From: Clostridiaceae bacterium
Lineage (GTDB): Bacteria; Bacillota; Clostridia; SK-Y3
Assembly (NCBI GenBank): GCA_012735465.1
Contig: JAAYHJ010000018.1
Span: 1-64,000 of the forward strand
DNA: 64,000 nt
Direction of reading: 5' to 3'
Part shown: piece by piece, positions 9,355-18,816 of the stretch
Layout of the letters: every line of letters starts with the position of its first letter
Numbering within the stretch: position 1 is the stretch's first letter
Position numbers and translations under genes: made by a program
The notes under the pieces: model-generated
Databases searched by the model: none
Told to the model about the DNA's origin: nothing
Seen by the model: only the letters and a program-made list of their open reading frames with translations

Positions 9355-9383
9355 TATATATGCTTATTATTTATTGCATATTA
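9355..9383 (-). promoter_or_regulatory. Candidate sigma-E promoter of spoIIID
   Basis: On the reverse strand TAATATG, 14 bases, then CATATATA. This matches 6 of 7 bases of the sigma-E -35 consensus and most of CATACANT. Sigma-E drives spoIIID in Bacillus, and the distance to the TTG start is suitable. Confidence 0.5.
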
Positions 9384-9499
9384 CAGTCTATAATGGAAAA
9401 ACCATACATATGAAAATTACTGCTTGCGTTAAAGCTGGAGAAGCGTTTTGTACTGCATAACTTTTGTTATGTAAAATGCATATTTTTGCTGAAAAGTAT

Positions 9500-9527
9500 T
9501 TTACTCTTTGTAAAAAATAGATATAAT
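9500..9527 (+). promoter_or_regulatory. Candidate sigma-A promoter of mbl
   Basis: TTTACT (9500-9505), 16 bases, TATAAT (9522-9527). It is the only well-placed pair in the 280-bp divergent region between spoIIID and mbl. A small dyad CATAAC-TTTT-GTTATG lies upstream near 9458-9473. Confidence 0.45.
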
Positions 9528-9600
9528 TAAAGTAATAATCTATAAGTGTCGATAAAAAATAAGAGTAGATTTTTCTACCTTTTTGAAAGGAAGATGGATT

Positions 9601-10629
9601 TTGTTCGGTTTTGGACAGGATATAGGAATAGATCTTGGTACAGCAACGGTTTTAGTTTATGTTAAAGGAAAAGGTATAGTATTAAATGAGCCTTCGGTAG
9701 TGGCTATTGACAGGAACACTAATCGGTTGTTGGCTGTAGGCGAAGAAGCAAGGCGAATGCTGGGGAGAACCCCGGGGAACATCGTAGCTACCCGGCCGCT
9801 GAAGGATGGGGTTATTTCCGATTATGATATTACGGAAAGGATGCTTAAGTATTTTATTAAAAAAGTATGCGGATACCACATATACAAACCTCGGATTGTG
9901 GTATGTGTTCCCAGCGGAGTTACGGAAGTGGAAAAAAGAGCGGTAATTGATGCAACCATGCAGGCGGGAGCCCGTAAGACCTTCCTTATAGAAGAACCTA
10001 TTGCTGCAGCTATCGGTGCCGGTATTGATATTTCAAAAGCATGTGGCAGCATGGTTGTGGATATTGGAGGTGGTACTACAGATATTGCTGTAATTTCTCT
10101 TGGAGGGATAGTGGTAAGCAGCTCCATCAAGCTGGCAGGTGACAAATTTGATGAGGATATTGTAAAGTATGTTCGAAAAAAGTATAACATTATGATTGGT
10201 GAGAGAACGGCAGAAGAACTGAAAATAAATATCGGTTCTGTTTATCCCAGGGAAAAAGAAATAAGCATGGATGTTAGAGGTCGTAATATGATTTCCGGTC
10301 TTCCAATAACCATAAAAGTAACTTCCACGGAAATGCTGGAAGCGCTGGAAGAGTCGATTACCAGTATTGTTGAGGCTGTACATTCGGTGCTGGAAAGGAC
10401 ACCCCCTGAGTTGGTGGTGGATATCAGCACGCGGGGTATAGTTTTAACGGGAGGAGGAAGCCTTATTTATGGGCTGGACAAGCTGCTGCAGGAAAAGACC
10501 GGCATCAATGTTATTGTTGCGGATGAAGCTGTTTCCTGTGTTGCACTGGGCACAGGTAAAGTTTTAGACAACCTTGAAGTGCTCCAGGAAGATTTCATCA
10601 CAGGCAGCAGAAGAAGAAAAATGAGGTGA
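9601..10629 (+). CDS. mbl: Rod-shape determining actin homologue Mbl/MreB
   Basis: Bacterial actin that forms membrane-associated filaments guiding lateral wall synthesis. About 342 residues with the phosphate-1 loop DIGIDLGTATVLVYVKGKG, VLNEPSVVAID, and the ATP-binding VVDIGGGTTDIAVIS. The frame is open from a TTG at 9583, but AAAGGAAG lies inside that extension and is spaced for the TTG at 9601, which gives MFGFGQDIGIDLGT, the usual MreB-family beginning. Mbl rather than MreB is chosen from position: after spoIIID and before two flagellar rod genes, as in Bacillus spoIIID-mbl-flhO-flhP. Confidence 0.9.
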   Translation: MFGFGQDIGIDLGTATVLVYVKGKGIVLNEPSVVAIDRNTNRLLAVGEEARRMLGRTPGNIVATRPLKDGVISDYDITERMLKYFIKKVCGYHIYKPRIVVCVPSGVTEVEKRAVIDATMQAGARKTFLIEEPIAAAIGAGIDISKACGSMVVDIGGGTTDIAVISLGGIVVSSSIKLAGDKFDEDIVKYVRKKYNIMIGERTAEELKINIGSVYPREKEISMDVRGRNMISGLPITIKVTSTEMLEALEESITSIVEAVHSVLERTPPELVVDISTRGIVLTGGGSLIYGLDKLLQEKTGINVIVADEAVSCVALGTGKVLDNLEVLQEDFITGSRRRKMR

Positions 10630-10635
10630 TTCTTA

Positions 10636-11409
10636 GTGATAAGAGGCTTATACATATCTTCTGTTAGTATGCTTAAAGAACAAAAAAAGATGGACGTCAT
10701 ATCAAATAACCTGGCCAATGCTTCAACAACGGCTTTTAAGAAAGATATAACCGTTTTTCAATCCTTTCCTGAAATTTTGACTAAAAGGATGAACGATAGA
10801 AAAAACGGTGAGCCTTATGGTGCAGGCATAGGTACCATGAGGTTGGGAAGCGATGTGGTTCAGGTATTTACCGATTATTCGCAAGGTACATTAATGCAAA
10901 CGGACAGGCCAACCGATATCAGCCTTAAAGGGGATAATTCGGCATTTTTTGTAGTATCGGTGCCGAGGGAAGATGGTATGATCGAAATGTATACGCGGGA
11001 TGGTTCCTGGACATTGGATTCCGAAGGTTACCTGGTAACCAGGGAAGGGTACAGGGTTGCAGGAGAAGAAGGGGATATTTATTTGGGAACAGAGAATTTT
11101 ACGGTTAAGGAAGACGGCAGTATATATGTAGACGATGAATACATAGATTCGTTAAGAATTGTGAGTTTTATAGATACTACTTCCCTGTTAAAGTACGGAG
11201 AAAACCTGGTTCAGGCTGCTGAAGAGGCTGAAACCCGGCCTTTTCAGGGACAGGTTGTACAAGGGTACCTGGAAAATTCAAATATTAATCCTGTTGAAGA
11301 AATGGTTGACATGATTCAGGTAATGCGCGCTTATGAAGCAAACCAAAAGGTGATCAATGCTTATGATGATACACTTGATAAAATTATAAATGAAGTAGGA
11401 AGGGTATAA
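10636..11409 (+). CDS. flgF: Flagellar basal-body rod protein, FlgF/FlhO-like
   Basis: Proximal/distal rod component of the flagellar hook-basal body. 257 residues with the N-terminal rod motif MDVISNNLANASTTAFKKD and the C-terminal coiled-coil family motif MIQVMRAYEANQKVINAYDD. The GTG start has GAGGTGA (10624-10630) just before it, overlapping the mbl stop, so the two are translationally close. Position after mbl corresponds to Bacillus flhO. Confidence 0.88.
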   Translation: MIRGLYISSVSMLKEQKKMDVISNNLANASTTAFKKDITVFQSFPEILTKRMNDRKNGEPYGAGIGTMRLGSDVVQVFTDYSQGTLMQTDRPTDISLKGDNSAFFVVSVPREDGMIEMYTRDGSWTLDSEGYLVTREGYRVAGEEGDIYLGTENFTVKEDGSIYVDDEYIDSLRIVSFIDTTSLLKYGENLVQAAEEAETRPFQGQVVQGYLENSNINPVEEMVDMIQVMRAYEANQKVINAYDDTLDKIINEVGRV

Positions 11410-11422
11410 GGAGGGCTTTGCC

Positions 11423-12226
11423 ATGATGAGAGCACTTTGGACGGCTGCGTCGGGAATGAAGGCACAGCAGTTGAATGTTGATGTTATATCAAATAATCTT
11501 TCGAATGTGAATACAACAGGATATAAGAAGCAAAGGCTGGAGTTTAAGGATCTGTTGTATGAAACCCTTTCAAGAGCAGATGTATATGAGGACCAGGGGA
11601 GACCGGTGAATATGCAGGTGGGTCACGGTGTTGCTCCTGTTTCAACGGTAACCACATATACCATGGGTAGTCTTGAAAAAACAGATAACCCATTGGATTT
11701 GGCCATTGACGGAGAAGGTTTTTTTGCAGTTAGAAATGCAAAAGGAGAAATAGTATATACCCGTGATGGAAGTTTTAAGATAAGCATTGGTGATGGGGAA
11801 ACACGATTGGTTACTTCGGAAGGATATGCGGTGCTGGATGATGCAGGCAATGATATTATACTTACCGGCATTAATATAAACCAGTTAACCATAGGTCCCA
11901 GTGGCGAGCTGCAGTATATTGATGCGGATAATCAGGTTGTACCTTTAGGCCAGACATTACAAATTGTACAATTTAACAACCGGGATGGTCTTTTAAAGGT
12001 TGGTTCTAACTTTGTTATTCCTACTCCTGCATCGGGAGAACCTATTCCGGAGACGGAAGTAGAAAAAAGAAGTGTTGTCATGCAAGGGTACTTGGAATCG
12101 TCCAATGTGCAGGTGGTGGAAGAAATAGTGAAACTCATTATAGCCCAGAGGGCATATGAGATTAATTCAAAATCCATTCAGACGGCAGATGAAATGCTGG
12201 GCATGGCAAATAACCTGCGCCGTTGA
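11423..12226 (+). CDS. flgG: Flagellar distal-rod protein, FlgG/FlhP-like
   Basis: 267 residues, distal rod of the flagellum. N-terminal LWTAASGMKAQQLNVDVISN and NLSNVNTTGYKKQR, central DNPLDLAIDGEGFFAV, and the C-terminal family motif LIIAQRAYEINSKSIQTADE are all typical of FlgG. AAGGAGGG stands before two ATG codons (11423 and 11426); the first is used. Fourteen bases separate it from the flgF-like gene; paralogous pair, corresponding to Bacillus flhP. Confidence 0.92.
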   Translation: MMRALWTAASGMKAQQLNVDVISNNLSNVNTTGYKKQRLEFKDLLYETLSRADVYEDQGRPVNMQVGHGVAPVSTVTTYTMGSLEKTDNPLDLAIDGEGFFAVRNAKGEIVYTRDGSFKISIGDGETRLVTSEGYAVLDDAGNDIILTGININQLTIGPSGELQYIDADNQVVPLGQTLQIVQFNNRDGLLKVGSNFVIPTPASGEPIPETEVEKRSVVMQGYLESSNVQVVEEIVKLIIAQRAYEINSKSIQTADEMLGMANNLRR

Positions 12227-12252
12227 TAATTAACTGGTGAAATGTGGTGTGA

Positions 12253-12648
12253 ATGATGAAAATTGAAGGTTCATTATCCGGTATGAATGGCATAAGGGAA
12301 GGGCAAATAGCCCGGGAAAAGGTACAAGATGACCGTTTTAAGGCAAATCTTGAGAAGGCTTTCAGTGAAAAAGATGAAGAACGCTTAAGAGAAGCTTGCA
12401 GGGAATTCGAGCAATTGTTTATGAATATAATGTACAAGCAGATGAAAAAAACAGTAATGCGTTCCGAGTTCATTCCGGAAAGCTTTGCCCATGAAACCTT
12501 TAGCTCCATGTATGATGAAGAGCTGATTGCAAAAGCCAGTAAGGGACGGGGAATAGGTCTGGCGGAAATGCTTTATAAACAGTTATCATTGCAAATGCAT
12601 AATAAATATATTTCTCCAACGGAAAGCCAAAGGATGAATAAGGAATAG
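12253..12648 (+). CDS. flgJ: Rod-binding protein, FlgJ N-terminal domain
   Basis: 131 residues, matching the rod-binding domain of FlgJ: an EFEQLFMNIMYKQMKKTV helix and a C-terminal GIGLAEMLYKQLS motif. The muramidase half found in proteobacterial FlgJ is absent, as is usual in Gram-positive versions. It probably helps assemble the rod through the wall. It follows flgG by 26 bases and precedes the glycosidase gene by 3, so all are likely one transcript. Confidence 0.8.
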   Translation: MMKIEGSLSGMNGIREGQIAREKVQDDRFKANLEKAFSEKDEERLREACREFEQLFMNIMYKQMKKTVMRSEFIPESFAHETFSSMYDEELIAKASKGRGIGLAEMLYKQLSLQMHNKYISPTESQRMNKE

Positions 12649-12651
12649 AGG

Positions 12652-13806
12652 ATGGAGAAAATAATGAAAAAAGTAATCTTGACAGCGGGAATAATAGGTA
12701 TTATTTTGTTTTCCGCTGCATTTTTATTTATCCCTAAAGAAAAAAAAGATGAAATAAAACTAAAACATGAAGATAAAGGGCGAGAAATTGAGGAAATACC
12801 CAATCCTGTTATATATAAACAATTTGATGAAGTGATTAATGGGAATATACAGCGTATAAATATGCTTGAGGTAAATGTACAGGATTCACGGATTAAGTTG
12901 CTTCCCGTGCTTTCCCAGGATAGCATTTTTGGATTTGAAACAACCAGTTCCATGGCTGCAAGAAAAGAAGCCGTGGCAGCAATTAACGGAGGGTTTTTTT
13001 ATCCCTATGGGCAACCGTCGGGGTTGGTGGTGATTGATGGAAAGCTGCTGAGCACCGCCCGCGATTCCAGTGCCCGCCCCGCATTTGTAGTTAATGGTAA
13101 TAGGGAATTCCATATCAGCAATGTAAGTGTTCAGGTAATTGTTAAAATTGAAAACATTAGTTTTTATATAGACGGTATCAATCGTGAACCTGGGAATGAT
13201 GAAATCATTGTCTTTACTCCGGATTACGGATTGACTACAAGAATAAATGGCAGGACCAGCCTTAATGTGGTTGCCGAGGACAATGTGGTTTCCCATATTG
13301 TTTCTTCTGACGAAGAGGTTAGTATTCCAAGGGCCGGAATTGTTATAGTGGCAACGGGGGAAAGAATAAGTGCTCTTAAGGAATGGTCCGGTTATATGGG
13401 GAAGGAAGTTAACATATACTATACCACGATACCTTCCTTCAACGGAGTATCCCAGGCTATGGAAGGTGGTTTTTGGGTAGTAAAAGATGGAAGGGTAGTT
13501 ATAAAAGAAAGGGAAGTATGGGTTGGGTTGACCACTAATCGGGAACCGCGTTCAGTGATTGGGATTAATGAAGAAGGTAAAGCCATTTTGCTTACCGTGG
13601 ACGGAAGACAGCCGGGATATAGCATAGGGCTTACGGGGGATGAGCTGGCCCGGTATCTTTTATCGCTGGGGATTAACAATGCCATCATGTTGGATGGGGG
13701 TGCATCCACTACCATGGTATGGGATGGCAGAATTGTAAACAGGCCTTCCTACAGGGGAATAGAGCGTATGGTGGGAGGAGCAATTGTAGTCCAATTTGAC
13801 AAATAA
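12652..13806 (+). CDS. Membrane-anchored phosphodiester glycosidase (NAGPA/DUF2233 family)
   Basis: 384 residues: an N-terminal membrane segment (about 7-25), then a phosphodiester glycosidase domain. Family marks are AAINGGFFYPYGQPSGLV, a central TTNREPRSVIGINEEGK and the C-terminal ALLDG-like IMLDGGASTTMVWDG. Relatives remove sugars linked through phosphodiesters or act on wall polymers; the substrate here is unknown. A second ATG at 12664 also has a ribosome-site-like GGATGGAG and would give a shorter tail before the membrane segment. It sits in the flagellar gene string three bases after the FlgJ-like gene; a role in opening the wall for the rod is possible but only inferred. Confidence 0.8.
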   Translation: MEKIMKKVILTAGIIGIILFSAAFLFIPKEKKDEIKLKHEDKGREIEEIPNPVIYKQFDEVINGNIQRINMLEVNVQDSRIKLLPVLSQDSIFGFETTSSMAARKEAVAAINGGFFYPYGQPSGLVVIDGKLLSTARDSSARPAFVVNGNREFHISNVSVQVIVKIENISFYIDGINREPGNDEIIVFTPDYGLTTRINGRTSLNVVAEDNVVSHIVSSDEEVSIPRAGIVIVATGERISALKEWSGYMGKEVNIYYTTIPSFNGVSQAMEGGFWVVKDGRVVIKEREVWVGLTTNREPRSVIGINEEGKAILLTVDGRQPGYSIGLTGDELARYLLSLGINNAIMLDGGASTTMVWDGRIVNRPSYRGIERMVGGAIVVQFDK

Positions 13807-13875
13807 GGTAAAAAGATGTATAATATTAGTGATTTATTATCAGGTAATAATTGTAGGCTATATGAGGAGGAAATT

Positions 13876-14307
13876 ATGTTAAACAGTCAGGAAATACAAA
13901 ATATTATACCTCATCGATATCCTTTTCTCCTTGTGGATAGGATTGAGGAGATGGAAGAAGGCAAAAGGGCAGTTGGTATAAAAAATGTAACAATAAACGA
14001 ACCTTTTTTCCAGGGACATTTTCCCGGTAATCCTATAATGCCCGGTGTTTTGATTGTGGAAGCAATGGCACAGGTAGCGGCAGTTGCGTGCCTTTCCATG
14101 AAAGAAAACGAAGGCAAGTTAGGAGTTTTTGCAGGCATTGACAAGCTGCGATTCAGAAAACCGGTAAAGCCGGGGGATACACTTCGGTTGGAAGTGGAGA
14201 TTGTGGCATTAAAGAAAAGTTTCGGTAAGGTAAATGCAACGGCGTACGTGGGCAGCGAAGTGGCGGCTTCGGGTGAGCTGATGTTTTCCTTATTAAAAAG
14301 GGAGTAG
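13876..14307 (+). CDS. fabZ: 3-hydroxyacyl-[acyl-carrier-protein] dehydratase FabZ
   Basis: Dehydrates 3-hydroxyacyl-ACP in type II fatty acid synthesis. 143 residues from the ATG at 13876, which has GAGGAGG five bases before it; the frame is open upstream to 13816 but that extension has no ribosome site. The active-site histidine is in [12 protein letters not shown] and the glutamate in [12 protein letters not shown]. The family FPGNPIMPG loop is present. It is followed by a strong terminator, so it ends the mbl-to-fabZ string. Confidence 0.93.
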   Translation: MLNSQEIQNIIPHRYPFLLVDRIEEMEEGKRAVGIKNVTINEPFFQGHFPGNPIMPGVLIVEAMAQVAAVACLSMKENEGKLGVFAGIDKLRFRKPVKPGDTLRLEVEIVALKKSFGKVNATAYVGSEVAASGELMFSLLKRE

Positions 14308-14310
14308 TTG

Positions 14311-14352
14311 AAAAGAAAACGAGGTATGGTGTTCTGTATCTTGTTTTCTTTT
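14311..14352 (+). terminator. Intrinsic terminator after fabZ
   Basis: A 16-bp stem with two G-T pairs (14311-14326 with 14337-14352), a ten-base loop, and a T-rich right arm and tail. Confidence 0.8.
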
Positions 14353-14424
14353 GTTTTTGGTTAAGACAGTTTCTGATTTTGTCGATAAATTAATAAATAG
14401 GTATATATGAAATTGGAGGAATTG

Positions 14425-17400
14425 ATGATGAATCGGTTTAAAAGGGTTTACTGTTTTATATTGTTGTTGGCTTTCATCCTTACAAGCAATTTGCTGCCGC
14501 CTTTTGCACAAATAGCAAAGGCAGCTGTAAATATTCGTTTTGGAACAGAAGAAATCTATCATCCTGATCCCCCCAATAGGAATTATAATGAGGTTACGCT
14601 GGCATGGGACAGTGTAGCCGGCGCTGTAAGATATGAGATAAAATACCGGGATCATACCGGTGCACTGCAAACCATATCCGAAGATCAACCGGGTGTTACC
14701 CGAAAGACCATCACTAACCTGGAATCCGGTTATATTTATGATTTTGAGATAACTGCCTATAAAGCAGATGATACACCTATTGAGCTGGAAAACAATACCT
14801 TATCCGTAATAACGGAAATATCGTTTTATGCGTCCCGTGCGGAAAGAACCGCAGATGAGTTAAGGCAGCAGATGACCAATGACCATGAAGTAGGACAAAA
14901 TCCCAGTCTGAATATAGAGATAGGATTGCCAAAGGAATGGGATGCCACGGCCGGTTCTTACAAAAGCGTTTGGGGAGAGGGATATGATTACCGAATTGAT
15001 ATGGGAAATCAAAGAGATAGTTTTGATTTGGGTGCATTTTATGTGAGATGGTCAGGGGATAGATATAAAATTTATTTAACCGATTTAGACGATCCCTCTA
15101 AGGAAATGGAAACAAGCGCAGAGGTTACCCTGGAAGAAGATAAGATAAAGTTCACCATTGACAGGAGTTGGTTCCCGCGCATTAATCCGGGAAGTATATT
15201 TTACGGTGAGATATTGCCTAATTTCAGTCAAACAATACATTCCAAAAACTATAAATTTATTGAGAGCAGATTAAAGGAAGGTATGAATACTTTTACCTAT
15301 ACCTTTTTACATGCCGTTATTTCCGTGGGAAGTCATAATACGGTATTGATATATGTGGACAGCGTGAACAAGGGAGCAATAAACCAGTATGAAATGGGCG
15401 ATTTTACGTATACGGTTTATTCAGGAAAGGATCCGGACCGGGATCTTATCAGAACCTTTGAAGGTACCCAACCGGGGCCGGCAAATCCCGAGGAGCCCAT
15501 CCCTTTCATGGTGGTGGGCAAAGAGTATTCCACTACCTATTATTATAGAATCGTTGCCCAGTCTGCTGACGGACAGGTTATTGTGGAATCACCGGTTATT
15601 GTGTTCAATATTAGCAGGGGAGGCATTGTTTCTCCACTGCCCGAAGAAGTATCGGTTGTGAAAGTGGAAAGAAGACAAGATACCGCCGATATAACTATTC
15701 GCTGGAGGAAGCCTGAGCAGTATAATGACATAAAGAATAAACTGAAGTATATATTTGAATTAAACAGTATAGAGCAACATGATCCCGATAGATCAGAAAG
15801 GATCGGTGAGAGGGATTATCCGTTTGTTTACAGGAGAGTGTTTGAAATAGAGCTTAAAGATGAAAATTTTGATGTTGACCCCGTAACGGGAGTAAAAATT
15901 CATAAATTAAATGGAAGCATACTGGATGATACGGATAATTTTTACATTTTACTGACCATTCCCGGGGAACAGATAAAAGACATGGATTATTCCGGAGATG
16001 AGGCTCATCCTAATTATAATCCATTGAAGTTGGGAAAAATATATTATTTAAGAATGTGTTCCAAATTGGAGGACGTATTGAGTACATCGGACTATTCCTT
16101 ACCGGTAAGCTTTACTACTGTTAAGAAGGTTGAACCGCCTGTCCCGGTACCCGATGGCCTGGATACGCATATTAATGATGATGGTACAAAAGCAGTGGGA
16201 AAAGATTTTATACATTTGTCCTGGCAACAGGTGCAAATAAACTGGGCCAATTATGATGCTGCAAATGTAGCGCCTCAGTCCAGAAAGATTTATTATGAGC
16301 TGTATGTCAGTACCCGGCCGGACAGGGTAAACAATCCGTCGGATGCAAATTATGGCGCATTTATTGATCAGCCCCCCGGCACAGTATTATATGCGGTTTA
16401 TGGGGAACCCGGAAATGTAAAAAATATCAGGGATGAAAGCCCTTCTTCATCCATTTCCTATGCCGTAATTGAAAACTCGCAGCTATTAAAGGCGGAAATA
16501 GGTAATTTGCTGCCTGATACGACTTATTACTTTATCGTGAGGACGCGGCTGGAGATTGAAGGAAGGGAAGTCATTTATTCTTCTTTTTCTAATATTTATA
16601 CAGAGCATACATCCCGCGGGGATGTGGTTCCTCCGGGTGATGATGAAAGAACGCTGGTGGCACCGGACCCTTCATCCTTCAGGGTTTCTATGGACAAAGA
16701 TGGAAATCCCGAGATTTACAGCAACAGGGTAAAGGTAGAGTGGGCAAAGGTGCATACAAAGGAAGATAATTATCGTTTAATATGTACCACGCAGCCTGTT
16801 GGTCCAAAGGATAAGATAGAAGATATTCGCAACAGCAATCAGCTGGTTAAGGAATATACCATAAATAGAAACAATGACCTTGATATATATACTCAATGGA
16901 TCGAAGGGCTGACGGTAAACAGCCAGTATTATGTGAGCGTACGGGCAGAATCGGCTTCATTAAATCCTTCCGACTGGATTACCATACCTATAACAACAAA
17001 ATTGTTGGAGTCACCTACCCAGTTTCAGATAGTATACGATGACAGTATTGATCGAAAACATCAGATTAAGCTGCGCTGGAGAGCTTTAGAAGCTCCTACT
17101 TATCAATTTGATGTGGCAATACGTTCGGAGCAGCAGCAGGTTTATACCGAACTTACCAGTGTAAATGTGCAGCGTGGTGAGCCGTCCGACAGCGGATATA
17201 ATACCTTTGAATATGTCATCACAGGCCTGACTCACAATACAAGGTATTATGTCAAGGTACGGATGCGTGATACCGCAACGGGAGCATTGTCCAAATATAC
17301 GCAGACATTGACCACAAGGACCGAGTTCAGCCAGGAAGATTATGATGATGATGAGAGAGATACGGACAATGATGTAAAACTGCAAGACCGGATTAAAAAA

Positions 17401-18804
17401 TACATTGAATCCTATTTGTGGGTGTATAGAAATACGACGCGTTATTATAATGTAAAGGTGCGGGGAGATAAGGCAACAAATTATATAAATAATAGCAGCC
17501 AGTCCAATTTTGTTATTGATATATCCCATTTAAAAAATAAAGATGCCTATGATAAAACTATATACATTCCGTATAAAGTTATTGAGCTGTTGAACAGTAA
17601 AAATAAAAGCTTGGTTATTAAGACGGAAAACGGGGATATACATTTCAGGCCCAACTCACTGGATGACCGGGTATCGGCTATTTCATACATGAAGGAAAGG
17701 TTAAAGAGTAATCCGGATGTAAAAGACATATTTATAAGGATATCTTTTGATAATCTTAAGTCTTCCAGCACGTACAAACCTTCCAGCCTGGAATTGAAGT
17801 CTAATATTTCACAATTGGCTGTGGATGTACAAGGGTTTAATATTACTGATAAACAGATTGAAGAAGAAATCCTGGTCTGGCTGTATGGCAGTGATGGTGA
17901 AGGGGGAAGGGTAAAGGCAAAAAGGGATGAACTCCTTGCAATTCCCGATGATGAAAAAGACACGGATGCTAAGGTGGAAGCAATAATCCAGAGGCTACTG
18001 GATGAACTGGACGAGGAATTGGGCGAATACATAAGGACCAGGTATCTTGAAAACAGCAGCCGTATTAAATATACCCGTCAGGTAGACAGCACCTCTGTAA
18101 AACTACTGCTTAATTTAAAATATAATGTTACTGCCGGTGATAATGATAAGTATTATGGGGGATATATTAATACGGGAAGCGGCAAGAATTGGAATAAGGT
18201 AGAAAGCGTAACAGCCAATGGAATATGCACCTTTGAGACGAATTACCCGGCAAAATATGCAGTGCTAAGCTCCTCATCGTCTTCAATGAACGATTTGATT
18301 GGTAGGCCCGATGGACAGGATATACGGGATATGGATGCAAGGTATAATATCATGGACATTTTTGGAGCGTCCATAAGTTTCTATCCTGACAGAGCCATCA
18401 CAACCCGTGAAGCTATACGCCTTTATGAAAGGGTACTTAAGGAGACTGTTTCGGAGTTCGTAGAAGCAGGTGATGAGGAACGGATTAAAAAACTAGGCCT
18501 GTCGGATGTTATAAATGTAAAACTTTTAGATAAGTCTTTAACCCGACAGGAAGCCGCTTACCTTGTGATGAAACTTTATGAGGTAAAGAGCGGTACTTCA
18601 GTTAAACAATTAAAAGTTCCTACCAATATTGCGTTTATTGATGAGAAAAATATACGAACTGACCTTTATAAATATGCTGCCCTTGCATGTGCCTACAAGT
18701 TTATGCAGACAAAAAACAATATGTTTAACCCTGCCGGCACGGTAACAAGGGCTGAAATGGTAGTAGCCATGAAAAGGGTATTGGAAAAACTGGGAGAAAT
18801 ATAA
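14425..18804 (+). CDS. Giant exported fibronectin type III protein with SLH-type C-terminus
   Basis: About 1459 residues. A signal peptide covers residues 1-35 (cut near AKA). Fibronectin type III-like modules are visible at about 50-115, 420-510, 593-700, 766-860 and 878-970, each with a buried Trp such as VTLAWDSVAGAVRYEIKY. An acidic linker (about 970-987) precedes a second part that resembles the matching part of the next protein (IPYKVIELL, FRPNSL). The end (about 1289-1459) holds degenerate SLH repeats with TTREAIRLYERVL, TRQEAAYLVMKLY and VTRAEMVVAMKRVL. TTGGAGGA precedes the tandem ATGs at 14425/14428; an earlier ATG at 14407 has no ribosome site. Wall-bound scaffold or adhesin by inference; no enzyme domain seen. 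Confidence 0.85.
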   Translation: MMNRFKRVYCFILLLAFILTSNLLPPFAQIAKAAVNIRFGTEEIYHPDPPNRNYNEVTLAWDSVAGAVRYEIKYRDHTGALQTISEDQPGVTRKTITNLESGYIYDFEITAYKADDTPIELENNTLSVITEISFYASRAERTADELRQQMTNDHEVGQNPSLNIEIGLPKEWDATAGSYKSVWGEGYDYRIDMGNQRDSFDLGAFYVRWSGDRYKIYLTDLDDPSKEMETSAEVTLEEDKIKFTIDRSWFPRINPGSIFYGEILPNFSQTIHSKNYKFIESRLKEGMNTFTYTFLHAVISVGSHNTVLIYVDSVNKGAINQYEMGDFTYTVYSGKDPDRDLIRTFEGTQPGPANPEEPIPFMVVGKEYSTTYYYRIVAQSADGQVIVESPVIVFNISRGGIVSPLPEEVSVVKVERRQDTADITIRWRKPEQYNDIKNKLKYIFELNSIEQHDPDRSERIGERDYPFVYRRVFEIELKDENFDVDPVTGVKIHKLNGSILDDTDNFYILLTIPGEQIKDMDYSGDEAHPNYNPLKLGKIYYLRMCSKLEDVLSTSDYSLPVSFTTVKKVEPPVPVPDGLDTHINDDGTKAVGKDFIHLSWQQVQINWANYDAANVAPQSRKIYYELYVSTRPDRVNNPSDANYGAFIDQPPGTVLYAVYGEPGNVKNIRDESPSSSISYAVIENSQLLKAEIGNLLPDTTYYFIVRTRLEIEGREVIYSSFSNIYTEHTSRGDVVPPGDDERTLVAPDPSSFRVSMDKDGNPEIYSNRVKVEWAKVHTKEDNYRLICTTQPVGPKDKIEDIRNSNQLVKEYTINRNNDLDIYTQWIEGLTVNSQYYVSVRAESASLNPSDWITIPITTKLLESPTQFQIVYDDSIDRKHQIKLRWRALEAPTYQFDVAIRSEQQQVYTELTSVNVQRGEPSDSGYNTFEYVITGLTHNTRYYVKVRMRDTATGALSKYTQTLTTRTEFSQEDYDDDERDTDNDVKLQDRIKKYIESYLWVYRNTTRYYNVKVRGDKATNYINNSSQSNFVIDISHLKNKDAYDKTIYIPYKVIELLNSKNKSLVIKTENGDIHFRPNSLDDRVSAISYMKERLKSNPDVKDIFIRISFDNLKSSSTYKPSSLELKSNISQLAVDVQGFNITDKQIEEEILVWLYGSDGEGGRVKAKRDELLAIPDDEKDTDAKVEAIIQRLLDELDEELGEYIRTRYLENSSRIKYTRQVDSTSVKLLLNLKYNVTAGDNDKYYGGYINTGSGKNWNKVESVTANGICTFETNYPAKYAVLSSSSSSMNDLIGRPDGQDIRDMDARYNIMDIFGASISFYPDRAITTREAIRLYERVLKETVSEFVEAGDEERIKKLGLSDVINVKLLDKSLTRQEAAYLVMKLYEVKSGTSVKQLKVPTNIAFIDEKNIRTDLYKYAALACAYKFMQTKNNMFNPAGTVTRAEMVVAMKRVLEKLGEI

Positions 18805-18816
18805 GGGGGTGGTAGT

